Shown here: piece by piece, positions 25,223 to 33,439 of the stretch
Numbering within the stretch: the first letter of the stretch is position 1
Layout: each line of letters starts with the position of its first letter
Source: an uncultured Clostridia bacterium
GTDB taxonomy: Bacteria > Bacillota > Clostridia > Lachnospirales > Lachnospiraceae
Reading direction: 5' to 3'
DNA: 64,000 bases
Assembly: GCA_937895705.1 (NCBI GenBank)
Contig: CALBKM010000028.1
Location: 62,001-126,000, forward strand
Notes under the pieces: generated by a model
The model's database searches: none
What the model saw: only the letters and a program-made list of their open reading frames with translations
What the model was told of the DNA's origin: nothing
Position numbers and translations under genes: made by a program

Positions 25223-26242
25223 TTAACGATTTCCGTACATCTGCTCGTAGTAGTTCTGATACTCTCCGGAGATAATGGTCTCCCACCACTCTTTATTATC
25301 CAAATACCACTGAATGGTCTTTTTGATACCGTCCGCAAACTTCGTCTCCGGAAGCCAGCCAAGCTCCCTGTGAATCTTTGTCGGATCGATTGCATAACGC
25401 ATATCGTGTCCCTTACGGTCGGTTACATAGGTAATAAGGCTCTCCGGCTTGCCCAGCTCCTTACAAATCAGCTTAACGATATCGATGTTTCGCATCTCGT
25501 TATGACCGCCGATGTTATACACCTCGCCTACGGTTCCTTTATGAAGAATCAAATCTATCGCCTTACAATGGTCCTCCACATACAACCAGTCACGAACATT
25601 GATGCCCTCCCCGTAGACCGGAAGCGGCTTATCGTTCAGTGCATTGGCAATCATCAGCGGAATCAACTTTTCCGGAAAATGATACGGACCGTAGTTATTG
25701 GAACAACGGCTGATGGTCACCGGCAAACCGTAGGTTCTGTGGTAGGCCTGCACCAGCAAATCTGCTGCCGCCTTGGAACTGCTGTACGGAGAACTGGTAT
25801 GAATCGGCGTCTCCTCCGTAAAGAACAGATCCGGACGGTCTAACGGCAAATCGCCGTACACCTCATCCGTAGACACCTGATGATACCGCTTAATACCGTA
25901 CTTTCTGCAGGCATCCATAAGCACCTGGGTACCCATAATATTCGTCTCTAAAAACACGCCCGGATTCTCAATGGAACGGTCTACGTGGCTCTCTGCCGCA
26001 AAGTTTACCACCATATCCGGCTGTTCTTCCTCAAACAGCTGATATACGGCCTCTCTGTCACAAATATCCGCCTTTACAAACCGGAAGTTCGGATTGCCCA
26101 TTACCGGCTCTAAGGTGGACAAATTGCCTGCATAGGTCAGCTTGTCCAAGCAGATAATCCGATAGTCCGGATACTTCTTTAACATATGAAATATAAAATT
26201 GGAACCGATAAAACCGGCACCGCCCGTTACGATAATTTTCAT
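25223..26242 (-). CDS. rmlB: dTDP-glucose 4,6-dehydratase
   Basis: A 339-residue extended SDR enzyme, second step of dTDP-L-rhamnose synthesis. The Rossmann motif GGAGFIGSNF is at residues 7-16. Catalytic residues appear in STDEVYGDL (Thr-Asp-Glu) and in YSSSKAAAD (YxxxK). The length and motifs are typical of RmlB. It sits 79 bases after rmlA; no convincing promoter was found in that gap. Confidence 0.96.
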   Translation of the reverse strand: MKIIVTGGAGFIGSNFIFHMLKKYPDYRIICLDKLTYAGNLSTLEPVMGNPNFRFVKADICDREAVYQLFEEEQPDMVVNFAAESHVDRSIENPGVFLETNIMGTQVLMDACRKYGIKRYHQVSTDEVYGDLPLDRPDLFFTEETPIHTSSPYSSSKAAADLLVQAYHRTYGLPVTISRCSNNYGPYHFPEKLIPLMIANALNDKPLPVYGEGINVRDWLYVEDHCKAIDLILHKGTVGEVYNIGGHNEMRNIDIVKLICKELGKPESLITYVTDRKGHDMRYAIDPTKIHRELGWLPETKFADGIKKTIQWYLDNKEWWETIISGEYQNYYEQMYGNR

Positions 26243-26321
26243 GGATGACTCTCCTTATTGTTATATTTACACCATCGTGTTTACTACACTCTACTTTCGC
26301 ATATCGAAATCAAAACAAGCA

Positions 26322-27206
26322 CTAGTATTGAATCTTACCGTCCGCCACTCTTCTCAAATGTTCGCCGTAAGGAGACTTGCCGTACTCCGCTGCCGCAGAA
26401 AGAAGAGTATCCTTGGAAATCCAGCCGTTTAAGTAAGCGATTTCCTCCGGCGCGGAAATCTCGATCCCCTGCCTCTTCTGAATCATCTGCACAAAATCCG
26501 ATGCCTCCAGAAGACTATCCATGGTACCGGTATCCAGCCATGCAAATCCTCGACCCAGAAGCTTTACATTTAAATCTCCGCACTCCAGATAAATTCGGTT
26601 CAAATCCGTAATCTCCAGTTCGCCTCTGGCGGACGGTGTAATGGTCTTTGCGTACTCCACCACCCGCTTGTCGTAGAAATACAAGCCCGTAATACAATAA
26701 TTGGACTTCGGCTGCTTCGGCTTCTCTTCCACAGAAATAACCTTTCCCGTCTCATCAAACTCTACGATACCGAACCGCTCCGGATCATTCACATAATAAC
26801 CGAAAATAGTAGCTTTTCCTTCTTCTCCGCCTCGAACCGCCTCCTGCAAAAGCTTGCGGAACCCGTTTCCGTAGAAAATATTGTCGCCAAGCACCATGGC
26901 ACACGGTTCGTCTCCGATAAACTCTTCTCCCAACAAAAACGCCTGGGCCAAACCGTCCGGAGACGGCTGCACCTTATAGGAAAGAGACACACCGTACCGG
27001 CTTCCGTCTCCCAAAAGCCGCTCGAAATTCGGCAAATCCTGAGGCGTGGAAATAATCAAAATGTCCTTAATTCCGGCCAGCATCAATGTTGACAGCGGAT
27101 AATAAATCATCGGCTTATCATATACCGGAAGTAATTGTTTGGAAGTTACCATGGTCAGCGGATACAGTCTTGTCCCTGACCCTCCTGCTAAAATAATGCC
27201 CTTCAT
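26322..27206 (-). CDS. rmlA: Glucose-1-phosphate thymidylyltransferase
   Basis: A 294-residue nucleotidyltransferase that makes dTDP-glucose from dTTP and glucose-1-phosphate, the first step of the rhamnose pathway. The signature GGSGTRLYPLT follows the initial strand, with DKPMIYYPL and LGDNIFYG in the expected places. Length is typical for the short RmlA form. It lies 12 bases after rmlC, so the two are surely co-transcribed. Confidence 0.96.
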   Translation of the reverse strand: MKGIILAGGSGTRLYPLTMVTSKQLLPVYDKPMIYYPLSTLMLAGIKDILIISTPQDLPNFERLLGDGSRYGVSLSYKVQPSPDGLAQAFLLGEEFIGDEPCAMVLGDNIFYGNGFRKLLQEAVRGGEEGKATIFGYYVNDPERFGIVEFDETGKVISVEEKPKQPKSNYCITGLYFYDKRVVEYAKTITPSARGELEITDLNRIYLECGDLNVKLLGRGFAWLDTGTMDSLLEASDFVQMIQKRQGIEISAPEEIAYLNGWISKDTLLSAAAEYGKSPYGEHLRRVADGKIQY

Positions 27207-27218
27207 CTGTCTTTCTCC

Positions 27219-27791
27219 TTACCGCCCCAAAACTTCCGCAAGTTCCGCAAAGTCATGGTTCTTTTTATCCTTTTCCGCAAGTATCGCTTCCGCTTCCGTA
27301 ACCGGCCACGGAATATTTAAATCCTTATCGTTCCACATGACACCGAACTCATCTCCCGGTGCATACAGTCTCGTGCATTTATAAGCAAAGGTGGCTGTCT
27401 CGGACAATACCGCAAATCCGTGCAAAAACCCTTCCGGAATTAAAAGCTGCTTTTTATTCTCCCCGGAAAGCACCACACCGAAATACTGCCCGTAAGTCGG
27501 GCTGTCTTTTCTTGCATCCACCGCCACGTCATAAACTTCACCCTGAATCACTCGCACCAGTTTTCCCTGAGGCTGTGTCAACTGCATATGTAATCCCCGA
27601 AGCACTCCCTTCTGGGAACGACTTTCATTATCCTGTACATAATCGCACGGTGTACCGTCCAGATGCTTCACATACGGTGCAAACTCATTGTTATAGGTTT
27701 CCAAAAAGTACCCTCTCTGATCCGCAAATACCGTCGGCTCTACCACATATAATCCCTCAATCGGTGTCTCGTTAAATGTAAATTTACCCAT
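27219..27791 (-). CDS. rmlC: dTDP-4-dehydrorhamnose 3,5-epimerase
   Basis: A 190-residue cupin epimerase, third step of dTDP-L-rhamnose synthesis. The conserved stretches QDNESRSQKGVLRGLH and GFLHGFAVLSE carry the active-site residues, and VDARKDSPTYGQY follows the family pattern. It is the first gene of the operon and starts about 85 bases after the promoter at 27881-27909. Confidence 0.95.
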   Translation of the reverse strand: MGKFTFNETPIEGLYVVEPTVFADQRGYFLETYNNEFAPYVKHLDGTPCDYVQDNESRSQKGVLRGLHMQLTQPQGKLVRVIQGEVYDVAVDARKDSPTYGQYFGVVLSGENKKQLLIPEGFLHGFAVLSETATFAYKCTRLYAPGDEFGVMWNDKDLNIPWPVTEAEAILAEKDKKNHDFAELAEVLGR

Positions 27792-27880
27792 TTCCTATCC
27801 TCCACGACTTACTCCGTCACATACTCTGTTTAAATCCTTACATTCCTTTCATGTACGCTTACGCATACAAATCCATTTTC

Positions 27881-27909
27881 ATTATACTCTCGATATTTCA
27901 AACATGCAA
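27881..27909 (-). promoter_or_regulatory. Promoter of the rhamnose operon
   Basis: TTGCAT (27909-27904), a 17-base spacer and perfect TATAAT (27886-27881) on the minus strand. The ~300-base gap to the plus-strand response regulator holds this promoter and a divergent one, and no further gene. Confidence 0.85.
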
Positions 27910-27982
27910 GATAATTTTTTAACAGAAATGTTCATTTGTATATTTTAAATAAACATTACTGTTCCAAATTAGGATAATATGG

Positions 27983-27988
27983 TATAAT
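27983..27988 (+). promoter_or_regulatory. Extended -10 promoter of the plus-strand two-component pair
   Basis: TATAAT preceded by TGG (an extended -10 element), with a poor -35 about 17 bases upstream. Such promoters often need an activator. It lies about 105 bases before the response-regulator start codon. Confidence 0.6.
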
Positions 27989-28092
27989 ATTTGTACGAGT
28001 GCACATACAAACCCTGAAAAGCAACGTTTTTCTAAACTTTTCAAGGCAGACATTCCGGGCATGTATTGCACCACTCACAAAAGGAGGTTCCC

Positions 28093-28782
28093 ATGGCTGA
28101 TTTACTGTTGATTGATGATGATATTGACGTATTGGAAATTAATCGTAAATTCTTAACCAACGAAGGCTTTACCGTACATATTGCGGACAAGCCGCAAAAG
28201 GGCATCGAACTTGCCCGTAAACTTACGCCTTCCTGTATCGTTCTGGACGTTATGATGCCGGAGATGGACGGTTTCGAAGTATGCAAAACCATCCGGACAT
28301 TTTCCTATGCGCCGATTATTTTCCTTACGGGCAAAAGCTCGGAAGACGACAAAATCAGCGGACTTCTGACCGGTGGTGATGACTATCTTGTAAAGCCTTA
28401 CGGACTGCGGGAGCTTTCCGCCCGGATTCAGGCACTGTTACGCCGGGCCTCCATGCAGAATACGCCTATTGCAAATACTAACACCCTTATACTGGGGGAT
28501 TTAGTCATAGACAAACTTGAGCATAACGCAGTTTACAAAGGAGAAGACCTTTGCCTTGCAAAAAGAGAATATGACGTGCTGCTCTATCTGGCCACAAATC
28601 CGAACCGTGATGTCACCTTCGAAGAACTGGGCACCGCACTGTTCGGCGTCTACTCGGAACCGGACCGACGTTCCGTCATGGTAAATGTGAGCCGCCTGCG
28701 AAAAAAAATGACCGTAGACTATGTCCTGGAAAATATGATTGAGACCGTTTGGTCCAAAGGCTACCGTTTTATTACAAAGTAA
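28093..28782 (+). CDS. OmpR-family response regulator
   Basis: A 229-residue regulator. The receiver domain has the acidic pair in LLIDDDIDV, the phosphorylatable Asp in VLDVMMPEMDG and the conserved Lys in DYLVKPYG. A winged-helix DNA-binding domain follows, ending VWSKGYRFITK. The ATG at 28093 follows AAAGGAGGTTCCC. The longer frame from 28066 lacks such a site. It is co-directional with the histidine kinase 48 bases downstream, and its promoter diverges from the rhamnose operon, which makes that operon a possible target. Confidence 0.92.
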   Translation: MADLLLIDDDIDVLEINRKFLTNEGFTVHIADKPQKGIELARKLTPSCIVLDVMMPEMDGFEVCKTIRTFSYAPIIFLTGKSSEDDKISGLLTGGDDYLVKPYGLRELSARIQALLRRASMQNTPIANTNTLILGDLVIDKLEHNAVYKGEDLCLAKREYDVLLYLATNPNRDVTFEELGTALFGVYSEPDRRSVMVNVSRLRKKMTVDYVLENMIETVWSKGYRFITK

Positions 28783-28830
28783 TTCTCCGAAAATCGGATT
28801 ACAAACACATTTTACATACAAGGGGATTTC

Positions 28831-29646
28831 ATGAAAAAAAATACTTTTGCTTCACCGGCCATCGAAAGCCAATCTATCGAAGAATTATCAAAACAGCTGT
28901 TAGAAACTACGGCCCAGCTTTATGCCACCAACGAACAGTTGCAAAAGGAACAGACACAAAAAAGAGAGATGTTAGCCAACATCTCTCATGATTTGCGCGC
29001 ACCGATTACCGCTATTCGCAGCAGTATCGATTATCTGACCGGAGGGCAGGAATTGTCCAAGGAAGAACTGGACGCCTCTCTACAGCTCATTCACCGACGT
29101 ACCTTGACACTGGAAAACCTGATTCAGGATATGTATTTCCTGTTTTGCGTAGAGGACACCTCCCGGGCTCTGGAGCTCGAAGAAGTGGATGCCGCACCAT
29201 TTTTTGAAACCTACTTCTACGATGCGATATGCGATACCAAATTTGATGACAAAAACATGTCCTTAGATATGCCTGCAGATCTAAGCTGCAAGCTTTCTAT
29301 CGACATCCAAAAGATAATCCGTGTACTGGACAATCTCTTTAACAACGCCGCCAAGTACTCCCCTGCAGGTGCGGATATCTCCTTAAAAGTAGAACCTTCT
29401 ACCGATTCGAATTTCCTCTCCGTGTCCGTCATCGATACCGGTTACGGCATCCCGGCAGATTCGGTAGAACATGTCTTTGGCCGTACCTACACAGTCTCCT
29501 CCGCCCGAACCCCAAACTCAACCACAGGTAGCGGGCTGGGGCTGGCGATTGTAAAGGCCATTGTAGAACGACACGGAGGAAAGGTAGAATGTGAGAGCGA
29601 AGAGGGGAAGGGGAGTCGGTTTACTTTTCAGCTACCGTTTCTTTAA
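28831..29646 (+). CDS. Soluble sensor histidine kinase
   Basis: A 271-residue kinase with no membrane segment and no recognisable sensor domain. A short coiled-coil (about residues 15-45) leads to the HisKA H-box NISHDLRAPIT. The ATPase domain follows, with the N-box LDNLFNNAAKYS, the G1 box DTGYGIP and the G2 box GSGLGLAI. It should phosphorylate the regulator encoded upstream. The signal is unknown; it may act through a partner protein binding the N-terminal helix. It ends at a terminator shared with the convergent transglutaminase gene. Confidence 0.9.
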   Translation: MKKNTFASPAIESQSIEELSKQLLETTAQLYATNEQLQKEQTQKREMLANISHDLRAPITAIRSSIDYLTGGQELSKEELDASLQLIHRRTLTLENLIQDMYFLFCVEDTSRALELEEVDAAPFFETYFYDAICDTKFDDKNMSLDMPADLSCKLSIDIQKIIRVLDNLFNNAAKYSPAGADISLKVEPSTDSNFLSVSVIDTGYGIPADSVEHVFGRTYTVSSARTPNSTTGSGLGLAIVKAIVERHGGKVECESEEGKGSRFTFQLPFL

Positions 29647-29665
29647 TTTACTATCTTTACATTAA

Positions 29666-29707
29666 AATGCCGAAGAAAAGCGAGAAATTTCCCTTTCCTT
29701 CGGCATT
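29666..29707. terminator. Bidirectional terminator between convergent genes
   Basis: AATGCCGAAG pairs with CTTCGGCATT around a loop of about 22 bases that can pair further (GAAA/TTTC). The minus-strand reading is followed by TTTTAATG. It lies between the kinase and transglutaminase stop codons. Confidence 0.75.
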
Positions 29708-29728
29708 GGTATCTTCCGTTTTCTTATT

Positions 29729-31723
29729 CTATTCTTTTACAAATTCAACCGAATGCAAATTATACTTCAATTTTTTTGCAAGCTCATCCCATGGCATATT
29801 TTTCCAGATCGGCATATACATTGAAAGACCGATATGACATGTTCTCTCGCTCATTTCATGCGAATCTCCGGATACCAACTCCGTTGCCTTCAGCAATCGG
29901 CCGTCTTCCCCATACTCATATACAATCAATTTAAAACGAGTATCCTTCATGGTAAGCGTATAGGTTTCCGATACATTGATTTGATAACATGTTTGCGTAC
30001 TGAAATATCCTTCTTTCGGTTCAAACGTACCGTTTGCATTATATGCTCCCTCACCCCATAAATTATAATCACATAAATTTACTCCTTCCAAACTATTATA
30101 ATTACATTCACCTCGCTCATATGGATCTTCTTCCGCTTCAGTTTCGGTCACTCCTTCCAGCGTAAATTCGACCGAATGCAAATCATATTTCATTTTTTTT
30201 GCCAACTCATCATATGGCAATGTCTTCCATATCGGCATATACATAGAAAGTCCTACCCGGCAGGTTGCTGCGCTCATCTCATGCATATCACCGGATTCCA
30301 ATTCCGTTTTTTTAATCAAACTTCCGTCCTCGGAATACTCAAACACTTCCATCCTAAACCGGGTATCCTTCATAACCAAACGGTATAAACCGCATGCCCG
30401 GACCGAATAACATTCCATAGTACTAAAATACCCGGCCTCAGTACAGATTGTACTGTTCTCTGTATACTCCCCTTCACACCAAAGATTATAATCACTTAAA
30501 TTTACAGTTCCAAGCTCCCCTTCTCCCAATGTCGGATTATATACATTCTCCGGTTCATTCTCAGTACTGCCTTCCTCATCTCCCTCTGTAGAGCCTTCCG
30601 GTATTGTATCGTCTCCCACGATTCCGTCAACCTCTGTTTCAACCTCGTCCTCTGTCACACCGGTCCCCACTTCGGAAATCTTCTTGATCCGTGTCGTTCC
30701 ACCTTCTGTATAGGTTAATTCCGTTCCTTCCATATCCACCACGGCCAATGTTACACCGGAATATTTCACTACCGTCTCATAGCCGTTTCCGTCCGCATCC
30801 GCACGAGCGATATTTTTAGTAACAGGGTCTACAAAATACCACAAGCCATCCTCAAAGGCCATTTTCCCAACTACATCGTGCATAAACCAGTCGGAATACT
30901 TTGCTGATACAGATTTTGGTGCGCCATACTCACATGCCATATCCGTGCCGTGACTGTTATTTCCTCCCGCCATAAATTCCGCATCATTCCGCAGTAAAAA
31001 CTGTCTTCCCGTCTGTCCTTTTATCGCACTTCTTGTATCGTCCCAGGTTGGATCCAAGTGATACCATTCTCCGTCCAGTTTCACATAGCTCCATGCATGG
31101 TTTACCGAATCACTGATTACACAATCCGTTTCAAATCCGCTTTCTTTTAACAATAAATTCAGTGCCTCAGCGTACCCTAAACATACCGCATTTTTGTCTC
31201 CCAGTGCTCCTCCGAGAGAATACCTCTGATCTCCCGCATTCTTGTTATATGTAACTAGTTCCACTATAGCATCATGGAGATAAATCACCTTGTCCAAATC
31301 GTCCATTTCCGGTTCGATTCCGGCTAAAATGGCATCTGCATTTTCGTTCACCCGCTTATACCGATCCAATACCTCAAAATCTTCCGTTACAAGCTTTATG
31401 GTCATTACCCTGTTTCCGAGAGAATACGCTTTCATTTTTGTGAAATGCTCATAAGAACCTATCATTCTCTCATGTTCACCACGCTGTAATTCCTCGTATA
31501 TTTCGTCAAACTCACTTGTTTTTAAAGAATAACTAAGCACATTATGACCGGAGGTGTCCGCAGAATAAAAAATGTCAATCATCATCTGCTTTACTTTCTC
31601 CTTTTGTGCCTCTGTGGCCGCTTCCGCTTTTACGGGTACGGTCCCCAATACCATTACCGCAGACAACAGTAACGCCCCGACTATTGCCTTCCTCATCTTT
31701 TTTACTCTTTTACCTTCTCTCAT
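29729..31723 (-). CDS. Secreted transglutaminase-like protein with two C-terminal repeats
   Basis: A 664-residue exported protein. The signal peptide is at residues 10-36 (ending VKAEAA). A transglutaminase-like domain has the catalytic triad Cys181 (NAVCLGYAEAL), His209 (VNHAWSYV) and Asp224 (HLDPTWDDT). An acidic, Glu/Thr-rich linker follows. Two ~117-residue repeats end the protein, each with a DYNLW opening, a KDTRF core and GLSMYMPIWK near the end. Such domains in Clostridia act as surface cysteine proteases or cross-linking enzymes. No sorting signal is visible at the C-terminus. The start at 31723 follows AAAGGAGAACACAA. A c-di-GMP-I riboswitch with a terminator precedes the gene. Confidence 0.85.
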   Translation of the reverse strand: MREGKRVKKMRKAIVGALLLSAVMVLGTVPVKAEAATEAQKEKVKQMMIDIFYSADTSGHNVLSYSLKTSEFDEIYEELQRGEHERMIGSYEHFTKMKAYSLGNRVMTIKLVTEDFEVLDRYKRVNENADAILAGIEPEMDDLDKVIYLHDAIVELVTYNKNAGDQRYSLGGALGDKNAVCLGYAEALNLLLKESGFETDCVISDSVNHAWSYVKLDGEWYHLDPTWDDTRSAIKGQTGRQFLLRNDAEFMAGGNNSHGTDMACEYGAPKSVSAKYSDWFMHDVVGKMAFEDGLWYFVDPVTKNIARADADGNGYETVVKYSGVTLAVVDMEGTELTYTEGGTTRIKKISEVGTGVTEDEVETEVDGIVGDDTIPEGSTEGDEEGSTENEPENVYNPTLGEGELGTVNLSDYNLWCEGEYTENSTICTEAGYFSTMECYSVRACGLYRLVMKDTRFRMEVFEYSEDGSLIKKTELESGDMHEMSAATCRVGLSMYMPIWKTLPYDELAKKMKYDLHSVEFTLEGVTETEAEEDPYERGECNYNSLEGVNLCDYNLWGEGAYNANGTFEPKEGYFSTQTCYQINVSETYTLTMKDTRFKLIVYEYGEDGRLLKATELVSGDSHEMSERTCHIGLSMYMPIWKNMPWDELAKKLKYNLHSVEFVKE
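29740..30512 (-). repeat. Tandem ~350-bp coding repeat with 422-bp period
   Basis: Two diverged copies (about 29740-30090 and 30162-30512) encode the paired C-terminal domains of the transglutaminase-like protein. Aligned landmarks such as CCGAATGCAAAT on the plus strand lie 422 bases apart. Diverged codons with conserved protein motifs suggest an old internal duplication under selection. Confidence 0.8.
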
Positions 31724-31764
31724 TTGTGTTCTCCTTTCCGTGTTTGAAAACATTTCAGAAGAAT

Positions 31765-31803
31765 AAAAAATCTCACCTTAGCTTTACAACAGCAAAAGTG
31801 AGA
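31765..31803 (-). terminator. Riboswitch-linked terminator
   Basis: TCTCAC pairs with GTGAGA around a 21-base loop that can extend the stem, and is followed by TTTTTT on the minus strand. It sits between the c-di-GMP aptamer and the transglutaminase start codon and is the likely expression platform. Confidence 0.85.
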
Positions 31804-31818
31804 CTCCCCCAAAACTTT

Positions 31819-31892
31819 TCGGTAACCAGACTGCCATAGTAAATACCTTAGGCCCTCAGCTTTGCGTCCTTGCCTTTAGACAAGTTTGCCGT
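31819..31892 (-). promoter_or_regulatory. c-di-GMP-I (GEMM) riboswitch aptamer
   Basis: On the minus strand the aptamer reads GGCAAACTTGTC, then AAGG and GGACGCAAAGC, then GAGGGCCTAAGG, then TATGGCAGTCTGGTTACCG. This matches the GEMM-I consensus: the GGACGCAAAGC-GGGCCUAA core, the AUGGCAG helix and the GGUUACC closing region that contacts GGCAAAC-proximal bases. A terminator follows 16 bases later. Known role: c-di-GMP binding changes read-through into genes for surface behaviour. Whether the ligand turns this gene on or off cannot be decided by eye. Confidence 0.93.
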
Positions 31893-31987
31893 TTCGATGT
31901 ATCATTATCATAGATTTATTCTACTATATTTTGGCAGAAAAATATATAGGAATTCCGTCCTATTTTCGCGCAACTCTATCTATTTAT

Positions 31988-32016
31988 AAAAAGAGCGGCA
32001 AATTGCCGCTCTTTTT
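31988..32016 (-). terminator. Intrinsic terminator after the MBOAT gene
   Basis: A perfect hairpin AAAAAGAGCGGCAA/TTGCCGCTCTTTTT lies 17 bases past the MBOAT stop codon. It is symmetric and could stop transcription in both directions. Confidence 0.9.
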
Positions 32017-32032
32017 ATAAACACAAAATCCG

Positions 32033-33439
32033 CTAAAATTGCGCATAAATGAACGCACTGTTACCGATATAGGCAAAGCATACAACCAGCAACAGAAACA
32101 GACATACAATGACTTTATTTCCGAAGTGCGACAAATCCAACGGCTTCCAGATATGATTCCCTCTGTTTTTTAACAGCGCAATCAGCTCTACCGCCAAAAG
32201 CAAAACCGCAAAAATCACAGTAAACACATACACATAATCTACACCGTCGCTCCATGTAACAATGCGTTTCAATACCCGCAACGACTGTCCGAAGTCGTTT
32301 AAACGGAACGGAATCCACAAAACCGATACCGAAACAAACATAGCAAGCACGGAAATTCCTCCGAGAAATTTTGACCCCTTCTTATCCCATCCGAACTTCT
32401 TTTTCAGATCCGCAAATCCTTTATGGAGTACAGAGGCCACCGCATGCATTGCCCCCCAAACCACAAAAGCCCAGCTGGCACCGTGCCAAAGGCCGCTTAA
32501 CAGCATGGTAATAAACAGGTTCAGATAGGTACGCACCCTTCCTTTTCTGCTACCGCCCAGCGGAATATAGACATAATCCCGAAACCAGGAGGACAGACTG
32601 ATATGCCATCTGCGCCAGAAATCGGAAGGATTCTTTGCCAGATACGGCAAGTTAAAGTTTGCACCCAAATCAAAGCCCAGAATATAAGCCACACCGATTG
32701 CCATATCGGAATATCCGGAAAAATCATAGTAAATCTGTAAGGAATATGCTAACACCGTTAACAACAGGCTCAACCCGCTATAAGCATCCGGTGCCGCATA
32801 CACTGCGTTTACCGCCACACCCAGCCGGTCCGCAATCACCGTTTTTTTAAATGCACCCATCAAAAAACGTTGTGCCCCCGAGGACAATCGCTCCCAAGTA
32901 ATCTTATGATGCACCTTTACCTGCGGCAGGAAATCATGAGCCTTCACAATCGGTCCCGACACAATCTGCGGAAAGAATCCGATATAAAGCATAACAGGCA
33001 AAACAGACACCTCCGCCTCAATCTTTCCTGTATAAACGTCCGCCAGATAACTGATGGACTGGAAAATATAAAAGGATATCCCAATCGGAAGAATCATATG
33101 TAACACCGTGTACTCCATTCCCAAAAGAGAACCGAAGCTTTCAGCAAAAAAATTGTAGTACTTAAACAATCCCAGTACCAATACATCTGCAATTACTCCG
33201 CTCACCAGATAACGCTTCGCTTTCCCGGATTGCAATTCCCTTCCGATTCCTTTTCCCAAAACCCACATCAACACCGAAACGCCGATAAGCAATCCCAAAA
33301 ATCGTACATCACCCAAGGCATAAAACACGTAACTCGCAAGTAAGAGAAGCACATTTTGCTGCCTGACATTTCGCGTAAATCTGAGACCGATCAGAAGCAC
33401 GGCAAAAAAAGCAAAAAAACCGAGACTCAAATAATTCAT
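32033..33439 (-). CDS. MBOAT-family O-acyltransferase (AlgI-like)
   Basis: A 468-residue polytopic enzyme with about ten or more membrane segments. The AlgI/DltB pattern is clear: FPQIVSGPI early, the central DFSGYSDMAIG segment, and the FWRRWHISLS...LWHGASWAF region with the catalytic histidine. Established: such proteins move acyl groups across the membrane onto extracellular polysaccharide or teichoic acid. The partner is the SGNH protein encoded immediately upstream, whose stop overlaps this start (TGATG). The product is likely an O-acetylated exopolysaccharide, since the larger glycan locus lies nearby. Confidence 0.92.
   Translation of the reverse strand: MNYLSLGFFAFFAVLLIGLRFTRNVRQQNVLLLLASYVFYALGDVRFLGLLIGVSVLMWVLGKGIGRELQSGKAKRYLVSGVIADVLVLGLFKYYNFFAESFGSLLGMEYTVLHMILPIGISFYIFQSISYLADVYTGKIEAEVSVLPVMLYIGFFPQIVSGPIVKAHDFLPQVKVHHKITWERLSSGAQRFLMGAFKKTVIADRLGVAVNAVYAAPDAYSGLSLLLTVLAYSLQIYYDFSGYSDMAIGVAYILGFDLGANFNLPYLAKNPSDFWRRWHISLSSWFRDYVYIPLGGSRKGRVRTYLNLFITMLLSGLWHGASWAFVVWGAMHAVASVLHKGFADLKKKFGWDKKGSKFLGGISVLAMFVSVSVLWIPFRLNDFGQSLRVLKRIVTWSDGVDYVYVFTVIFAVLLLAVELIALLKNRGNHIWKPLDLSHFGNKVIVCLFLLLVVCFAYIGNSAFIYAQF

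Noticed and set aside
31840..32030. Possible housekeeping promoter for the riboswitch transcript
   Set aside because: AT-rich -10-like stretches (GATAAT, TATAGT) are present upstream of the aptamer, but none has a -35 at proper spacing, so I did not call one.
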